Assembly: GCF_000820765.1 (NCBI RefSeq)
Contig: NZ_CCYH01000027.1
Coordinates: 112,210 to 176,209, forward strand
Direction: 5' to 3'
Length of the DNA: 64,000 bases
Source: Candidatus Soleaferrea massiliensis AP7
GTDB lineage: Bacteria; Bacillota; Clostridia; Oscillospirales; Ruminococcaceae
Shown here: positions 43,811 to 52,972 of the stretch, one piece after another
Layout: the number at the start of each line of letters is the position of its first letter
Position numbering within the stretch: the stretch's first letter is position 1
Notes under the pieces: model-generated
The model's database searches: none
What the model saw: only the letters and a program-made list of their open reading frames with translations
What the model was told of the DNA's origin: nothing
Program-made: the position numbers and the translations under genes

Positions 43811-44653
43811 ATGGTTTCATTTACAAAAATGCATGGACTGGGCAACGATTATGTCTATGTCAACTGTTTGGAGAACACGCTTGACGACCCGGCGCGGTTC
43901 TCGGTCTTCGTCAGCCGGCGGCATTTCTGCGTCGGCTCCGACGGGCTGGTGCTGATCCTGCCGTCGGACACCGCCGATTTTAAAATGCGGATGTTCAATG
44001 CCGACGGCTCCGAGGGCAGGATGTGCGGCAACGCCATCCGCTGCGTGGGCAAATATGTATACGACCACGGGCTGACGGAGAAAACAGAGCTGACGGTCGA
44101 AACGCTCAGCGGCATCAAGACGCTGCGGCTTTCGATCAAGCATGACAAGGTTGAGCTGGTCGAGGTGGACATGGGAAAAGCCGTGCTGACCGCCGCGGAT
44201 ATCCCGGTCGCCACCGAGCTGGAACGGTTCATCAACCAGCCGGTCATGGTCGGTCACAAGCTGTACAACCTGACCTGCGTTTCGATGGGCAATCCGCATG
44301 CTGTCATCTTCAAAAATGAGATTGATGCGCTGAACCTGGAGGAGATCGGACCGCAGTTCGAACACCACAAGCTGTTTCCGGACCGCATCAACACTGAATT
44401 TGTCGAGGTGCTTGACGACCACACCTTGAAAATGCGCGTATGGGAGCGCGGTTCGGGCGAAACGTTTGCCTGCGGCACCGGCGCATGCGCTTCGGTGGTG
44501 GCCGCCGTCGTGAATTCGCGCTGTCCGAGGGATGCCGAAATCACGGTGCATCTGCGCGGCGGGGACTTAACGGCCACCTACCGTTCGGACGGTTCGGTTT
44601 TGATGAAGGGCAGCGCGACGCATGTGTTTGACGGCTGTATCGATTTTGAATAG
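43811..44653 (+). CDS. dapF: Diaminopimelate epimerase
   Basis: PLP-independent racemase of 280 residues converting LL- to meso-diaminopimelate. The two catalytic cysteines are Cys72 (GRMCGNAIRC) and Cys221 (FACGTGACAS); the start FTKMHGLGNDYVYVN and the FNADGSEG motif are typical. The 75 bases to dapL and the metabolic link suggest one operon. Confidence 0.96.
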   Translation: MVSFTKMHGLGNDYVYVNCLENTLDDPARFSVFVSRRHFCVGSDGLVLILPSDTADFKMRMFNADGSEGRMCGNAIRCVGKYVYDHGLTEKTELTVETLSGIKTLRLSIKHDKVELVEVDMGKAVLTAADIPVATELERFINQPVMVGHKLYNLTCVSMGNPHAVIFKNEIDALNLEEIGPQFEHHKLFPDRINTEFVEVLDDHTLKMRVWERGSGETFACGTGACASVVAAVVNSRCPRDAEITVHLRGGDLTATYRSDGSVLMKGSATHVFDGCIDFE

Positions 44654-44728
44654 CACCGCCGGTGCAGACGGAATTCTCCCCTGCGGCAGGACGATCATGG
44701 AAAATCAGAGATAAAGGATGTGGAAGCT

Positions 44729-45925
44729 ATGGCCCGTATCAATGAAAACTACCTGAATCTTATGGAAAGCTATCTGTTTTCGGATATCGCGAAGCGTGTT
44801 CACGCATTTTGTAAGCAGCACCCCGAGCAAGAGGTCATCCGCATGGGGATTGGCGATGTGACGCTGCCGCTTGTGCCGCGTGTGACCGAAGCCATGCACC
44901 GCGCCGTCGATGAGATGGGAAGCAAGGATACCTTCCGCGGCTACGGCCCGGAGCAGGGATACGATTTTCTGCGCGAAGCCATCGTCTCCTATTATGACAG
45001 GATCGGCGTCGGTCTGACAGCCGGCGAGGTGTTTGTCAGCGACGGCGCAAAGAGCGATGTCGGCAACATCACCGATCTGTTCGGCCGCGAAAATACCGTT
45101 CTGATCCCGGACCCGGTTTATCCGGTCTATGTGGACACCAACCTGATGAACGGCCGTAAGATCGTCTATCTGGACGCCAATGAGCAGAACGGCTTCCTGC
45201 CGATGCCCGGCGATGAACAGGCGGATATCATCTACCTGTGCTCGCCGAACAATCCGACCGGCGCGGTGTACACCAGAGAACAGCTGAAGGTGTGGGTGGA
45301 CTACGCAATCCGGCGGCATGCGGTCATCCTGTTCGACGCGGCGTATGAAGCGTTCATCACCGATGACCGGCTGCCGAGGAGCATCTATGAAATTGAAGGG
45401 GCGAAGCGGTGCGCCATCGAGTTCTGTTCGCTGTCTAAAACCGCCGGTTTCACGGGTACCCGCTGCGGCTATACCGTTGTACCCATGGAGCTTGTTCTGA
45501 CCGTATCGGACGGACAGGAGATAACGCTTAACAAGCTGTGGAACCGCCGCCAAACCACCAAGTTCAACGGCGTTCCCTACATCATTCAGCGCGGGGCCGA
45601 AGCGGTCTTTTCCGAAGAGGGACAGAAGCAGATCAGGGAGAATATCGCCTACTACCGCGCAAATGCCAAAACCATCGGGAATACGCTGACAAAGCTCGGC
45701 ATTCCGTTCACCGGCGGCGTCAACTCCCCGTACATCTGGATGAAATGCCCGAACGGCATGGGTTCCTGGGAATTCTTCGATTTCCTGCTTGAGAATATCG
45801 CGGTGGTCGGTACGCCGGGCGCCGGATTCGGCAGAAACGGCGAGGGATATTTCCGGCTCACCTCTTTCGGCAGCATCGATACGACAGAAGAAGCTATGAC
45901 TCGATTTTTTAACCTTTTAAAGTAA
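44729..45925 (+). CDS. dapL: LL-Diaminopimelate aminotransferase
   Basis: Fold type I PLP enzyme of 398 residues that converts tetrahydrodipicolinate directly to LL-diaminopimelate with glutamate. The family-specific start (INENYLNLMESYLFSDIAKR), RMGIGDVTLPL, FRGYGPEQGYDFLREAI, LCSPNNPTGAVYTREQL, FDAAYEAF and the PLP lysine in SLSKTAGFTGTRCGY are seen. ATG 44729 is chosen; GTG 44720 is closer to AAAGGA and remains possible. Substrate handover to DapF explains the gene pair. Confidence 0.95.
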   Translation: MARINENYLNLMESYLFSDIAKRVHAFCKQHPEQEVIRMGIGDVTLPLVPRVTEAMHRAVDEMGSKDTFRGYGPEQGYDFLREAIVSYYDRIGVGLTAGEVFVSDGAKSDVGNITDLFGRENTVLIPDPVYPVYVDTNLMNGRKIVYLDANEQNGFLPMPGDEQADIIYLCSPNNPTGAVYTREQLKVWVDYAIRRHAVILFDAAYEAFITDDRLPRSIYEIEGAKRCAIEFCSLSKTAGFTGTRCGYTVVPMELVLTVSDGQEITLNKLWNRRQTTKFNGVPYIIQRGAEAVFSEEGQKQIRENIAYYRANAKTIGNTLTKLGIPFTGGVNSPYIWMKCPNGMGSWEFFDFLLENIAVVGTPGAGFGRNGEGYFRLTSFGSIDTTEEAMTRFFNLLK

Positions 45926-45995
45926 CAGATTGCGCTAAATCGGGTTTTTGAACGTTTTTAATCTCCCGGACCGGGAAATACTATCAATATTCGAT

Positions 45996-46024
45996 TTGAA
46001 ACCGCGCATCAGGCGTGGTATAAT
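45996..46024 (+). promoter_or_regulatory. Sigma-A promoter of nfeD-SPFH operon
   Basis: TTGAAA (45996-46001), a 17-base spacer and TATAAT (46019-46024). Confidence 0.85.
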
Positions 46025-46074
46025 GTAGAAAACCAAGAAACAAATCAACACCTTGTAAAGGGGGCGTGAAACAC

Positions 46075-46533
46075 ATGAATGAGTACATGGTCTTTATCTG
46101 GATCGGCCTTGGCGTCCTGCTAGGACTGGTGGAAGCGCTTACGCTGCAGCTGGTCTCCATCTGGTTTGCCGCCGCCGCGTTTATCACCGTGATTCCCGCA
46201 TTGATGCACACCTCCCCATCCGTTCAGATTCTGGTATTCGTTGTCAGCGCTGCAGTGCTGCTGGTCTGTACCAGGCCATTTGTCAAAAGGGCAGTCCATA
46301 TGAAGAAGGAAAGCACGAACGCCGACATGCTGGTTGGGCAGACCGCTCAGGTGGTCGAAACCATCGACAACGCGAAGGAAGCCGGCAGAGTGCACATCTC
46401 CGGACTGGACTGGACCGCACGGACCGTCGACGGAAGGGTCGCTGAGCTTGGGGACTCGGTCATCGTCGACCGGATTGAAGGCGTCAAGCTGATCGTGCGC
46501 GCAGATGCGCCGGTCGCGGAGGCCAAATCCTAG
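46075..46533 (+). CDS. NfeD-family membrane protein
   Basis: A short NfeD of 152 residues with two membrane helices (about 4-26 and 40-63) and a C-terminal OB-fold-like domain (about 80-147: MLVGQTAQVVETIDNAKEAGRVHISGLDWTA in outline). Short NfeDs pair with SPFH proteins in membrane microdomains, as here with the next gene. AAGGGGG lies upstream; ATG 46075 is chosen over GTG 46066. Confidence 0.9.
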   Translation: MNEYMVFIWIGLGVLLGLVEALTLQLVSIWFAAAAFITVIPALMHTSPSVQILVFVVSAAVLLVCTRPFVKRAVHMKKESTNADMLVGQTAQVVETIDNAKEAGRVHISGLDWTARTVDGRVAELGDSVIVDRIEGVKLIVRADAPVAEAKS

Positions 46534-46593
46534 AGACTGCCCGGCAACGTACATCCGCTGCTTACATGAAACGCAAAAGAAGGAGAATGAATT

Positions 46594-47565
46594 ATGCTTT
46601 ACTTCCCGGATTTTGAGCTCAACATTGGACTCGTCGTACTGGCTATCGTTATTTTGATTGTATTGATCATCGTCATTTCCTGCATCAAGATTGTACCGCA
46701 GGCTACGGTCTATGTGCTGGAACGGCTGGGCGCTTATAACCAGACCTGGAACACCGGCCTGCATTTCAAGATTCCGTTCATCGACCGCATCGCCGCCAGG
46801 GTTTCGCTGAAGGAGCATGTTGTGGATTTCAAGCCGCAGCCGGTTATCACAAAGGATAACGTCACGATGCAGATCGATACGGTCGTCTTCTATCAGATCA
46901 CCGACGCAAAGCTCTACACCTACGGCGTGGAAAATCCGATCAGCGCAATCGAGAACCTGACCGCCACGACCCTTCGTAACATCATCGGTGACCTGGAGCT
47001 CGACCACACGCTGACCTCGCGCGATGTCATCAACACCAAGATCACCAGCATTCTGGACGTCGCATCGGATAAATGGGGCATCAAGGTCAACCGCGTAGAG
47101 CTCAAGAACATCCTTCCGCCGCGTGAAATCCAGGAAGCGATGGAGAAGCAGATGAAAGCGGAGCGTGAACGCCGTCAGTCCATCCTGCGCGCCGAAGGTG
47201 AGAAGCGCAGCCAGATCCTCGTGGCCGAAGGTGAGAAGGAATCTCAGATTCTGCGCGCCGAGGCTGAAAAGCAGTCACAGATCCTGAAGGCGGACGCAGT
47301 CCGCGAACAGAAGATCCTCGAGGCAGATGGTGAATCACAGGCCATCATGAAGGTCCAGAAGGCGCTTGCCGACAGTATTAAGCTGCTCAACGAGGCGAAC
47401 CCGAACGACAAGGTTTTGACCATCAAAAGCCTGGAGGCGTTCGCCAAAGCTGCGGATGGCAAGGCAACCAAGATCATCATCCCAAGCGAGCTGCAGTCGC
47501 TGGCCGGCCTTGCGGTGAGCGCCAAGGAATTCTTCACCGATGATCAGAAAAAGGAACTGCTCTAA
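46594..47565 (+). CDS. SPFH/band 7 membrane protein (stomatin/QmcA type)
   Basis: A 323-residue protein with one N-terminal membrane helix (about 8-28) and an SPFH domain (about 30-185: VLERLGAYNQTWNTGLHFKIP, SLKEHVVDFKPQPVIT, TLRNIIGDLELDHTLTSRD). A long charged coiled coil follows (about 188-265, repeats such as AEGEKESQILRAEAEKQSQIL in part), then the conserved end LTIKSLEAFAKAADGKATKIIIP. It forms ring-shaped oligomers that organise membrane domains and proteases. Operon partner of NfeD. Confidence 0.93.
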   Translation: MLYFPDFELNIGLVVLAIVILIVLIIVISCIKIVPQATVYVLERLGAYNQTWNTGLHFKIPFIDRIAARVSLKEHVVDFKPQPVITKDNVTMQIDTVVFYQITDAKLYTYGVENPISAIENLTATTLRNIIGDLELDHTLTSRDVINTKITSILDVASDKWGIKVNRVELKNILPPREIQEAMEKQMKAERERRQSILRAEGEKRSQILVAEGEKESQILRAEAEKQSQILKADAVREQKILEADGESQAIMKVQKALADSIKLLNEANPNDKVLTIKSLEAFAKAADGKATKIIIPSELQSLAGLAVSAKEFFTDDQKKELL

Positions 47566-47619
47566 AACGGTGATCATAAGATGTTGATCATATCAGGGAG
47601 TGCTCTCTGCATTCCTTCA

Positions 47620-47655
47620 AAAAACGGTATCGTCCATATGGACGATACCGTTTTT
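47620..47655 (+). terminator. Terminator of the nfeD-SPFH operon
   Basis: Perfect 16-bp stem from AAAAACGGTATCGTCC (47620-47635), ATAT loop, ending in TTTTT at 47655. Confidence 0.93.
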
Positions 47656-47936
47656 CACTGTGACATCGGACTTGGATTGGTTCAGCTTGCCGCATGCGGT
47701 TAGCGGATATGCGTTCATCAGGCTGATACGCCGCGGGAAAACCTCATGTCATATAACAATTAAAGATATATCCGTTTGTCTCTTTCAGAATAAAAAATGC
47801 CTCAAAAGCTTGCAAGCCGGCCATAAAAGCCCTTTGCAACCACTGGTTGCGCCCTATGCAATCCCATATCGGTGTGCTTTTTCATCGAATACATGGTATA
47901 ATAAAGACATCAAGATCAAGGTCAGGTGATGAAAAT

Positions 47937-49991
47937 ATGACGATTGGACAAATCATCGTAACATTACGTAAGGAAAATCATCTTACACAGGAGCAGCTGG
48001 CTGAGAAATTATATGTGTCCCGCCAGGCTGTCTCCAAATGGGAGAATGGGGCATCCATGCCGGATTTGGAAAACATCCGGGCACTCAGCGAATTTTTCGG
48101 CGTCTCCACAGATGTCTTTTTGAAACCGGAAGAGGATTATGAGAGAACATCCAAAGAAACGCCTGCCGGCCATTGCGGGACTGACATGCCTGTCAATTTG
48201 AAAAAAGATTCCGCGGATATCATAGACACCACCTCTAAGACCTTTCCTTATAAAAAGACGCGGCGGCATCTGTTATCCCTGTTTCAGTGGATGATGGTTT
48301 TATCCGGCTGCACGCTTTTGCTTTTACTGCTTGGCATGGGTGCGCTGGTTGCGCTGCAGAGATTTGATATGATCCCTTTGTATCCATGGGCGTTTCCCGC
48401 TGCGGCAACGGTTCTCACCCTGATCGACATCACGGTCTGTTCCCTCCTGTGTTTTCGCAGCAGACGGCGCGGGCTGGTTCTTTTCCTGATATCGGCCGCC
48501 ATATCCGCAGCCATCACCCTTCTGGCATGGATCGGATGCCTGTTTGAAACAAGCATGTTCAGCGACACAACCGCCCATTCCCCCGATCATCGTTTGACGC
48601 TGCTGCTTCGGCAAAACAAAGAAACCGGCGTTACCACGCTGTACCGCCAACGCTTTTCATGGCTGATGAAAAAGTCGGAGGAGCTTCCCTACCCCGCTCA
48701 GCAGGACTATAAAGTCCAATGGACGGCCGACGACGTCTGCGCCATCACCTACATCGCGCAGACAGATGGCGCCATGCATCAATATATCGCCGCCTTCGGG
48801 GACCGAAACGACGGCGCTTCCTATTATGAGGTGCTGACCGCCATCCTTGGAAACTGGTCGGGCATAACAGAAGGAACACAGGAATGGAAGATCCAGGTGA
48901 CGGATGGGAGGGATGGCGGTCTCACGCTCCGGGTCGGGGAACAGCCGGAAGAATACTATTCCTATGATGACTGCGTCCAGTTCGGCACAACGGCGCTTGT
49001 CCTGTGCCGCGGAGGGCTTCCCCGCTGGACCATCACGCTGGGAACCGACTGCGCCATTGAAAGTGTATCCAACCTTGTCGCGCCGGGCGGAACCATCACG
49101 CTGACGCAGGTTTCCATGAACAGCACGCCGAATTATCCGTTCCAATGCGACGATGACGAAACGAAGCAGTCGCGCATACAGGAACAGACGATTCTGGACC
49201 CGCCGCAGGAACAGGTGGAACGGGAAACCATCAGCAGTATGAAAAGGCTGTCTGAACAGGCGTATATTTCGGCAGAAGACCTGCCGGACGGGGTGAGGCT
49301 GATTGAAGAGCATCCGGACAATATCCCATGGATGCTGTTCCTGCAATTCATCGACACGGATGACGCACAAAAGGGGGCGAACAGCGTGGATTTGTGGATG
49401 CGCTGGGACAGCCTGCAGCAGATTGCCGGAGATGAATTCGACAGCTGCTGGCAGGTCACCCAAACCGCGGCCTACACATCCCCCGGCAATCAAGGCAGCG
49501 CCCCGACGGCTGAAACGAACCAGTCCAGCTTCTATCTGCGCCTGATGAAAACGGCGAACGGCGCATACCTTCTCACAAATTCCAACAACGACCTGTCGTT
49601 TGACCTGCCGAAATCCGACACTGAGGCAATTGATCTTTCCGGGAATGACGCCTATCACCGCTTCTCCCCCGCCGACTACAGCGGCGAAAGCTGGAAATTC
49701 CAGAATGCCAGCCGCTTATCGCCTGATGAGGCGGCAAAGTGGCTGTATGAAAACGAGTTTTCCGATGAGTATCCACATGCTGTTCCCCTGGAGAACAATG
49801 CCAGGGCAGGATATCTGCTGGACGCCGGCAGCGGCTGTTATATGCTGTACGACGGCATCTGGCAGAAAGACGGGCGCTGGGTTTACCGGTTTTGGGTCTA
49901 TCAGACGCAGACGCCAGCCGTCATCGACTGGAATGGAGAGGTAAAGACGCTGGACCATTATGATGTCGATTTTCACGCCTATGAAAAATAA
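47937..49991 (+). CDS. Membrane-anchored XRE-family regulator with large external domain
   Basis: A 684-residue protein. Residues 1-63 are an XRE helix-turn-helix (LTQEQLAEKLYVSRQAVSKWENG). A linker of about 50 residues leads to three predicted membrane helices (about 117-140, 150-173 and 179-203), leaving roughly 480 C-terminal residues outside the cell. The external part has no family I recognise; it is rich in beta strand, Trp, Asp and Thr. A DNA-binding domain fixed to the membrane suggests a one-component sensor. ATG 47937 starts at the HTH; AGGTGATG precedes it. TATAAT with an upstream TG (47895-47902) is a likely extended -10. The target genes are unknown. Confidence 0.85.
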   Translation: MTIGQIIVTLRKENHLTQEQLAEKLYVSRQAVSKWENGASMPDLENIRALSEFFGVSTDVFLKPEEDYERTSKETPAGHCGTDMPVNLKKDSADIIDTTSKTFPYKKTRRHLLSLFQWMMVLSGCTLLLLLLGMGALVALQRFDMIPLYPWAFPAAATVLTLIDITVCSLLCFRSRRRGLVLFLISAAISAAITLLAWIGCLFETSMFSDTTAHSPDHRLTLLLRQNKETGVTTLYRQRFSWLMKKSEELPYPAQQDYKVQWTADDVCAITYIAQTDGAMHQYIAAFGDRNDGASYYEVLTAILGNWSGITEGTQEWKIQVTDGRDGGLTLRVGEQPEEYYSYDDCVQFGTTALVLCRGGLPRWTITLGTDCAIESVSNLVAPGGTITLTQVSMNSTPNYPFQCDDDETKQSRIQEQTILDPPQEQVERETISSMKRLSEQAYISAEDLPDGVRLIEEHPDNIPWMLFLQFIDTDDAQKGANSVDLWMRWDSLQQIAGDEFDSCWQVTQTAAYTSPGNQGSAPTAETNQSSFYLRLMKTANGAYLLTNSNNDLSFDLPKSDTEAIDLSGNDAYHRFSPADYSGESWKFQNASRLSPDEAAKWLYENEFSDEYPHAVPLENNARAGYLLDAGSGCYMLYDGIWQKDGRWVYRFWVYQTQTPAVIDWNGEVKTLDHYDVDFHAYEK

Positions 49992-50296
49992 CCCTTTCCT
50001 GCGGCTGTACTGACGTAAGCGTTGACTTTCACAAAATCCGTGCGTATTCACGCATAAAGACGAAACCTTTATTGGATTCTCACCGTGAATTCGCTTATGT
50101 TAAAGTGAAAATAAGCTTTCATGGTTTGAGCCAGTTGGTCATAGCGCGATGATGGAAACGCCGTTGCTTTCATCATTGCTCTGTGACCATCCGGCAATGG
50201 ACGGCAGCTTTATCCGTGATGCTGCAGTGCACTGCTCCAATCTCAGGCAGAAACCGAATCTGCAGCCTCTGCCTGAGAATCACATACTCATCGGCA
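49992..50296. other. Intergenic region with inverted repeats
   Basis: No gene. A 54-base imperfect inverted repeat spans 50136-50189 (TGGTCA-AG-GC-ATGATG against CATCAT-GC-CT-TGACCA) and a 10-bp TCTCAGGCAG/CTGCCTGAGA stem with an 18-base loop lies at 50241-50278. Neither has a T-tract. They lie between convergent genes. Confidence 0.55.
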
Positions 50297-50770
50297 TTAC
50301 GGGTTCAGGTCGCACACCATGATATACTCCTGCTCATTTTCTTCCGCGATTTCAAAACCGACCTGTTTATACAATTTCACCGCACCATTTTCCTTTTGAA
50401 CGGCCAGAGACGTTTTTGAATATCCATTTTTCCTTAAGCGGTCTATCATTCCGCTCATCAAGGCCCGGCCGATTCCTTTGCCGCGGTACTGCGGGTAAAC
50501 CGCTATGGCAAACTCCGGTACAGAAGCATCCATGTAGCCAAACGCATGGATGCAGCGCACCCATACCGCCCCGACGATCCTTTCATCAACTTCCGCCACC
50601 AGGCAATGGTCGTCTTTTTGAGACCCAAACTTATCAATGTAGATCCATATGGAAGGGTCCTGTATGATTGTTCTAGGAAGCAGATTGTTTGGATCCTTTT
50701 GAAAAATCGCTTCGTAGATAAAATCGGTCAAAAGCATAATTTCTTCATCTTTGATATTTCTGATTATCAA
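50297..50770 (-). CDS. GNAT-family N-acetyltransferase
   Basis: A 157-residue acetyl-CoA-dependent transferase. The acetyl-CoA loop QYRGKGIGRALM lies at about 94-105, preceded by the strand EFAIAVYP and followed by SLAVQKENGAVKLYKQVGFEIAEENEQEYIM. The substrate is not predictable. It starts at TTG with GGAGG eight bases upstream. Convergent with the XRE gene. Confidence 0.88.
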   Translation of the reverse strand: MIIRNIKDEEIMLLTDFIYEAIFQKDPNNLLPRTIIQDPSIWIYIDKFGSQKDDHCLVAEVDERIVGAVWVRCIHAFGYMDASVPEFAIAVYPQYRGKGIGRALMSGMIDRLRKNGYSKTSLAVQKENGAVKLYKQVGFEIAEENEQEYIMVCDLNP

Positions 50771-50911
50771 ATACGACGCCTCCTACTTGGCTATTCCGAG
50801 TGCTTTCTTTGAAATACGCACTGCTTTTCGCTCGTTTTTAAGCAGGTTTCATTTTAACATATTGTCCGCAAAAAATCCAACGCATTGTATCCTTCACAGG
50901 AAATCACCCGT

Positions 50912-50939
50912 TTGCCATTCGGGTAATTCCGATTATAAT
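50912..50939 (+). promoter_or_regulatory. Promoter of a short RNA gene
   Basis: TTGCCA (50912-50917), a 16-base spacer and TATAAT (50934-50939). No protein gene follows within the next 170 bases before a terminator. Confidence 0.7.
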
Positions 50940-50945
50940 CTGCTA

Positions 50946-51119
50946 TGGAAGGAAACAGTACGGTCCAGAAGCATACGTTCTACTCATACAGCAAACAGAT
51001 ACTGAAATGATATTTGATTTCTACGATACGGCATTTCCCTTAAACACCCCTTTTGCCTGCATGCCGTTCTTCCTTGATACGGTCCCGGATGCGCTCCCTC
51101 AGCATCCGGGACCGTTTTT
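50946..51119 (+). ncRNA. Stand-alone RNA of about 174 nt, 6S RNA candidate
   Basis: The span has its own promoter and a strong intrinsic terminator and no coding frame with a ribosome binding site. Its 5' end (AAGGAA, 50949-50954, then ACGG, 50960-50963) pairs with the region just before the terminator (CCGT, 51064-51067, then TTCCTT, 51070-51075), closing a long rod with an internal bulge. Size, rod-like closure and a position upstream of purE fit 6S RNA, which traps RNA polymerase in stationary phase. The conserved central-bubble sequence was not verified, so the identity is a proposal. Confidence 0.5.
51080..51119 (+). terminator. Terminator of the short RNA gene
   Basis: CGGTCCCGGATGC (51080-51092), a 9-base loop and the perfect complement GCATCCGGGACCG (51102-51114), then TTTTT. 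Confidence 0.93.
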
Positions 51120-51366
51120 ACCAGCGAACACAGTCAAATCCACTCGATGTGTGCCGTCCCGCAACGGACATCGTACGTTTTTTTCGGTGCAATCTCGAAA
51201 TTTCAGCAAGTTTGCTTTCTATTCATCTTTACGCAATGAAATTTTTCTCTATATCGATTAAACTAATTATGGAATGGATGATTGGCTTGTTTTTTGGGCT
51301 GATCATGCCAGCCTTTCTGTTTTCGTGCTGGATGTTGTAAATTTCCGTCGATGGAGGTTTTGATGC

Positions 51367-51486
51367 ATGTCGCGTTATCTTGAATGTCTGATTTATCAAC
51401 TGCATAGGTTTAACGCCCACAGGATGTTTAACAAGAAAGGTGTATCTAAATTTAACAAGTACGGCTATGGCACATCGGTGGCATAG
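51367..51486 (+). CDS. Possible 39-residue peptide in the purE leader
   Basis: Reading frame beginning MSRYLECLIYQLHRF and ending GYGTSVA, with a good GGAGG nine bases before its ATG. Its last codons lie inside the terminator hairpin that follows, so its translation could affect termination. It is basic with no known relatives that I recognise. A real peptide, a leader peptide and chance are all possible. A second, 24-residue hydrophobic frame (51267-51341) upstream lacks a ribosome binding site. Confidence 0.35.
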   Translation: MSRYLECLIYQLHRFNAHRMFNKKGVSKFNKYGYGTSVA

Positions 51487-51498
51487 CCTTCGTTTTTT
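51463..51498 (+). terminator. Intrinsic terminator in the purE leader
   Basis: GGCTATGGCAC (51463-51473), ATCG loop and GTGGCATAGCC (51478-51488), one mismatch, then TTCGTTTTTT. It lies 154 bases before the purE start. With no gene upstream except the small frame, it may be an attenuator of the pur operon. I did not find a purine, PRPP or ZTP riboswitch core upstream. Confidence 0.75.
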
Positions 51499-51651
51499 CA
51501 CAGCGGGTGTTGTTTGTCCTTTTTGAGGATAAGCAACGCTTTCTGGTTTCACAGAAAAAACAAAGCAAATGGGATGTTTTCCTCTTTTCAGCCGCCGTGC
51601 GGCTCTTCATTCGGCTGCGCCGAAAAAACGATTATCGAAAGGGTGTTCCAA

Positions 51652-52158
<507 letters not shown>

Positions 52159-52194
52159 CAACAGCGTATTTATAAAATAAAGGAGATATGCGAC

Positions 52195-52908
52195 ATGGTT
52201 AAGAAACTGGACATGGTATACGAAGGAAAGGCAAAGAAGGTCTATAAGACCGAGGACCCGGAACTGTTCATCGTCGATTACAAGGACGATGCCACCGCTT
52301 TCAACGGCGAGAAGAAGGGCACCATCCATGACAAGGGCATCATCAACAACCGCGTCAGCAACCATCTGATGAAGATGCTGGAATCGAAGGACATCCCGAC
52401 CCATCTGGTTGAGGAGATCTCCGACCGCGAGACCATTGTCAAGAAGGTTGACATCATTCCGCTGGAGGTCATCGTCCGCAACATTGCCGCCGGTTCCCTG
52501 TCCAAACGTCTGGGACTGCCGGAGGGCCAGAAGCTGGCGAAGACCGTTCTGGAATACAGCTATAAGGACGACGAGCTGGGCGACCCGATGATCAACGACT
52601 ATCATGTCTTTGCTTTGGACATCGCGACCAGGGAGGAGCTTGACCTGATTGCCGGCTATGCGCTCAAGGTCAACGAGCTGCTGGCGGACTACCTGAAGGA
52701 TTTGAACATCGAGCTCATTGACTTCAAGCTGGAATTCGGCAAAACAAGCGACGGCACAATCATCCTCGCGGACGAGATTTCCCCGGATACCTGCCGTTTC
52801 TGGGACAGCACCACCGGAGAAAAACTGGACAAGGACCGTTTCCGCAGGGATATGGGCGGCGTCGAGGACGCTTATCAGGAAATCATGAAGAGACTGCTCG
52901 GAGAATAA
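52195..52908 (+). CDS. purC: SAICAR synthetase
   Basis: ATP-dependent ligase of 237 residues joining CAIR with aspartate. It shows [11 protein letters not shown] at the start, [10 protein letters not shown], the [11 protein letters not shown] and KLEFG segments, and [13 protein letters not shown], the signature of the family. AAGGAGATAT precedes the ATG, 36 bases after purE. Confidence 0.96.
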   Translation: MVKKLDMVYEGKAKKVYKTEDPELFIVDYKDDATAFNGEKKGTIHDKGIINNRVSNHLMKMLESKDIPTHLVEEISDRETIVKKVDIIPLEVIVRNIAAGSLSKRLGLPEGQKLAKTVLEYSYKDDELGDPMINDYHVFALDIATREELDLIAGYALKVNELLADYLKDLNIELIDFKLEFGKTSDGTIILADEISPDTCRFWDSTTGEKLDKDRFRRDMGGVEDAYQEIMKRLLGE

Positions 52909-52972
52909 TTCCACCCAAAAAGATGAAGAACTTTCTTTGGATGAAATATATATTGGTTCAGGGGGAAAATAA

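Noticed and set aside
51120..51462. Purine, PRPP or ZTP riboswitch upstream of purE
   Set aside because: The conserved cores of these aptamers are not visible between the short RNA gene and the leader terminator.
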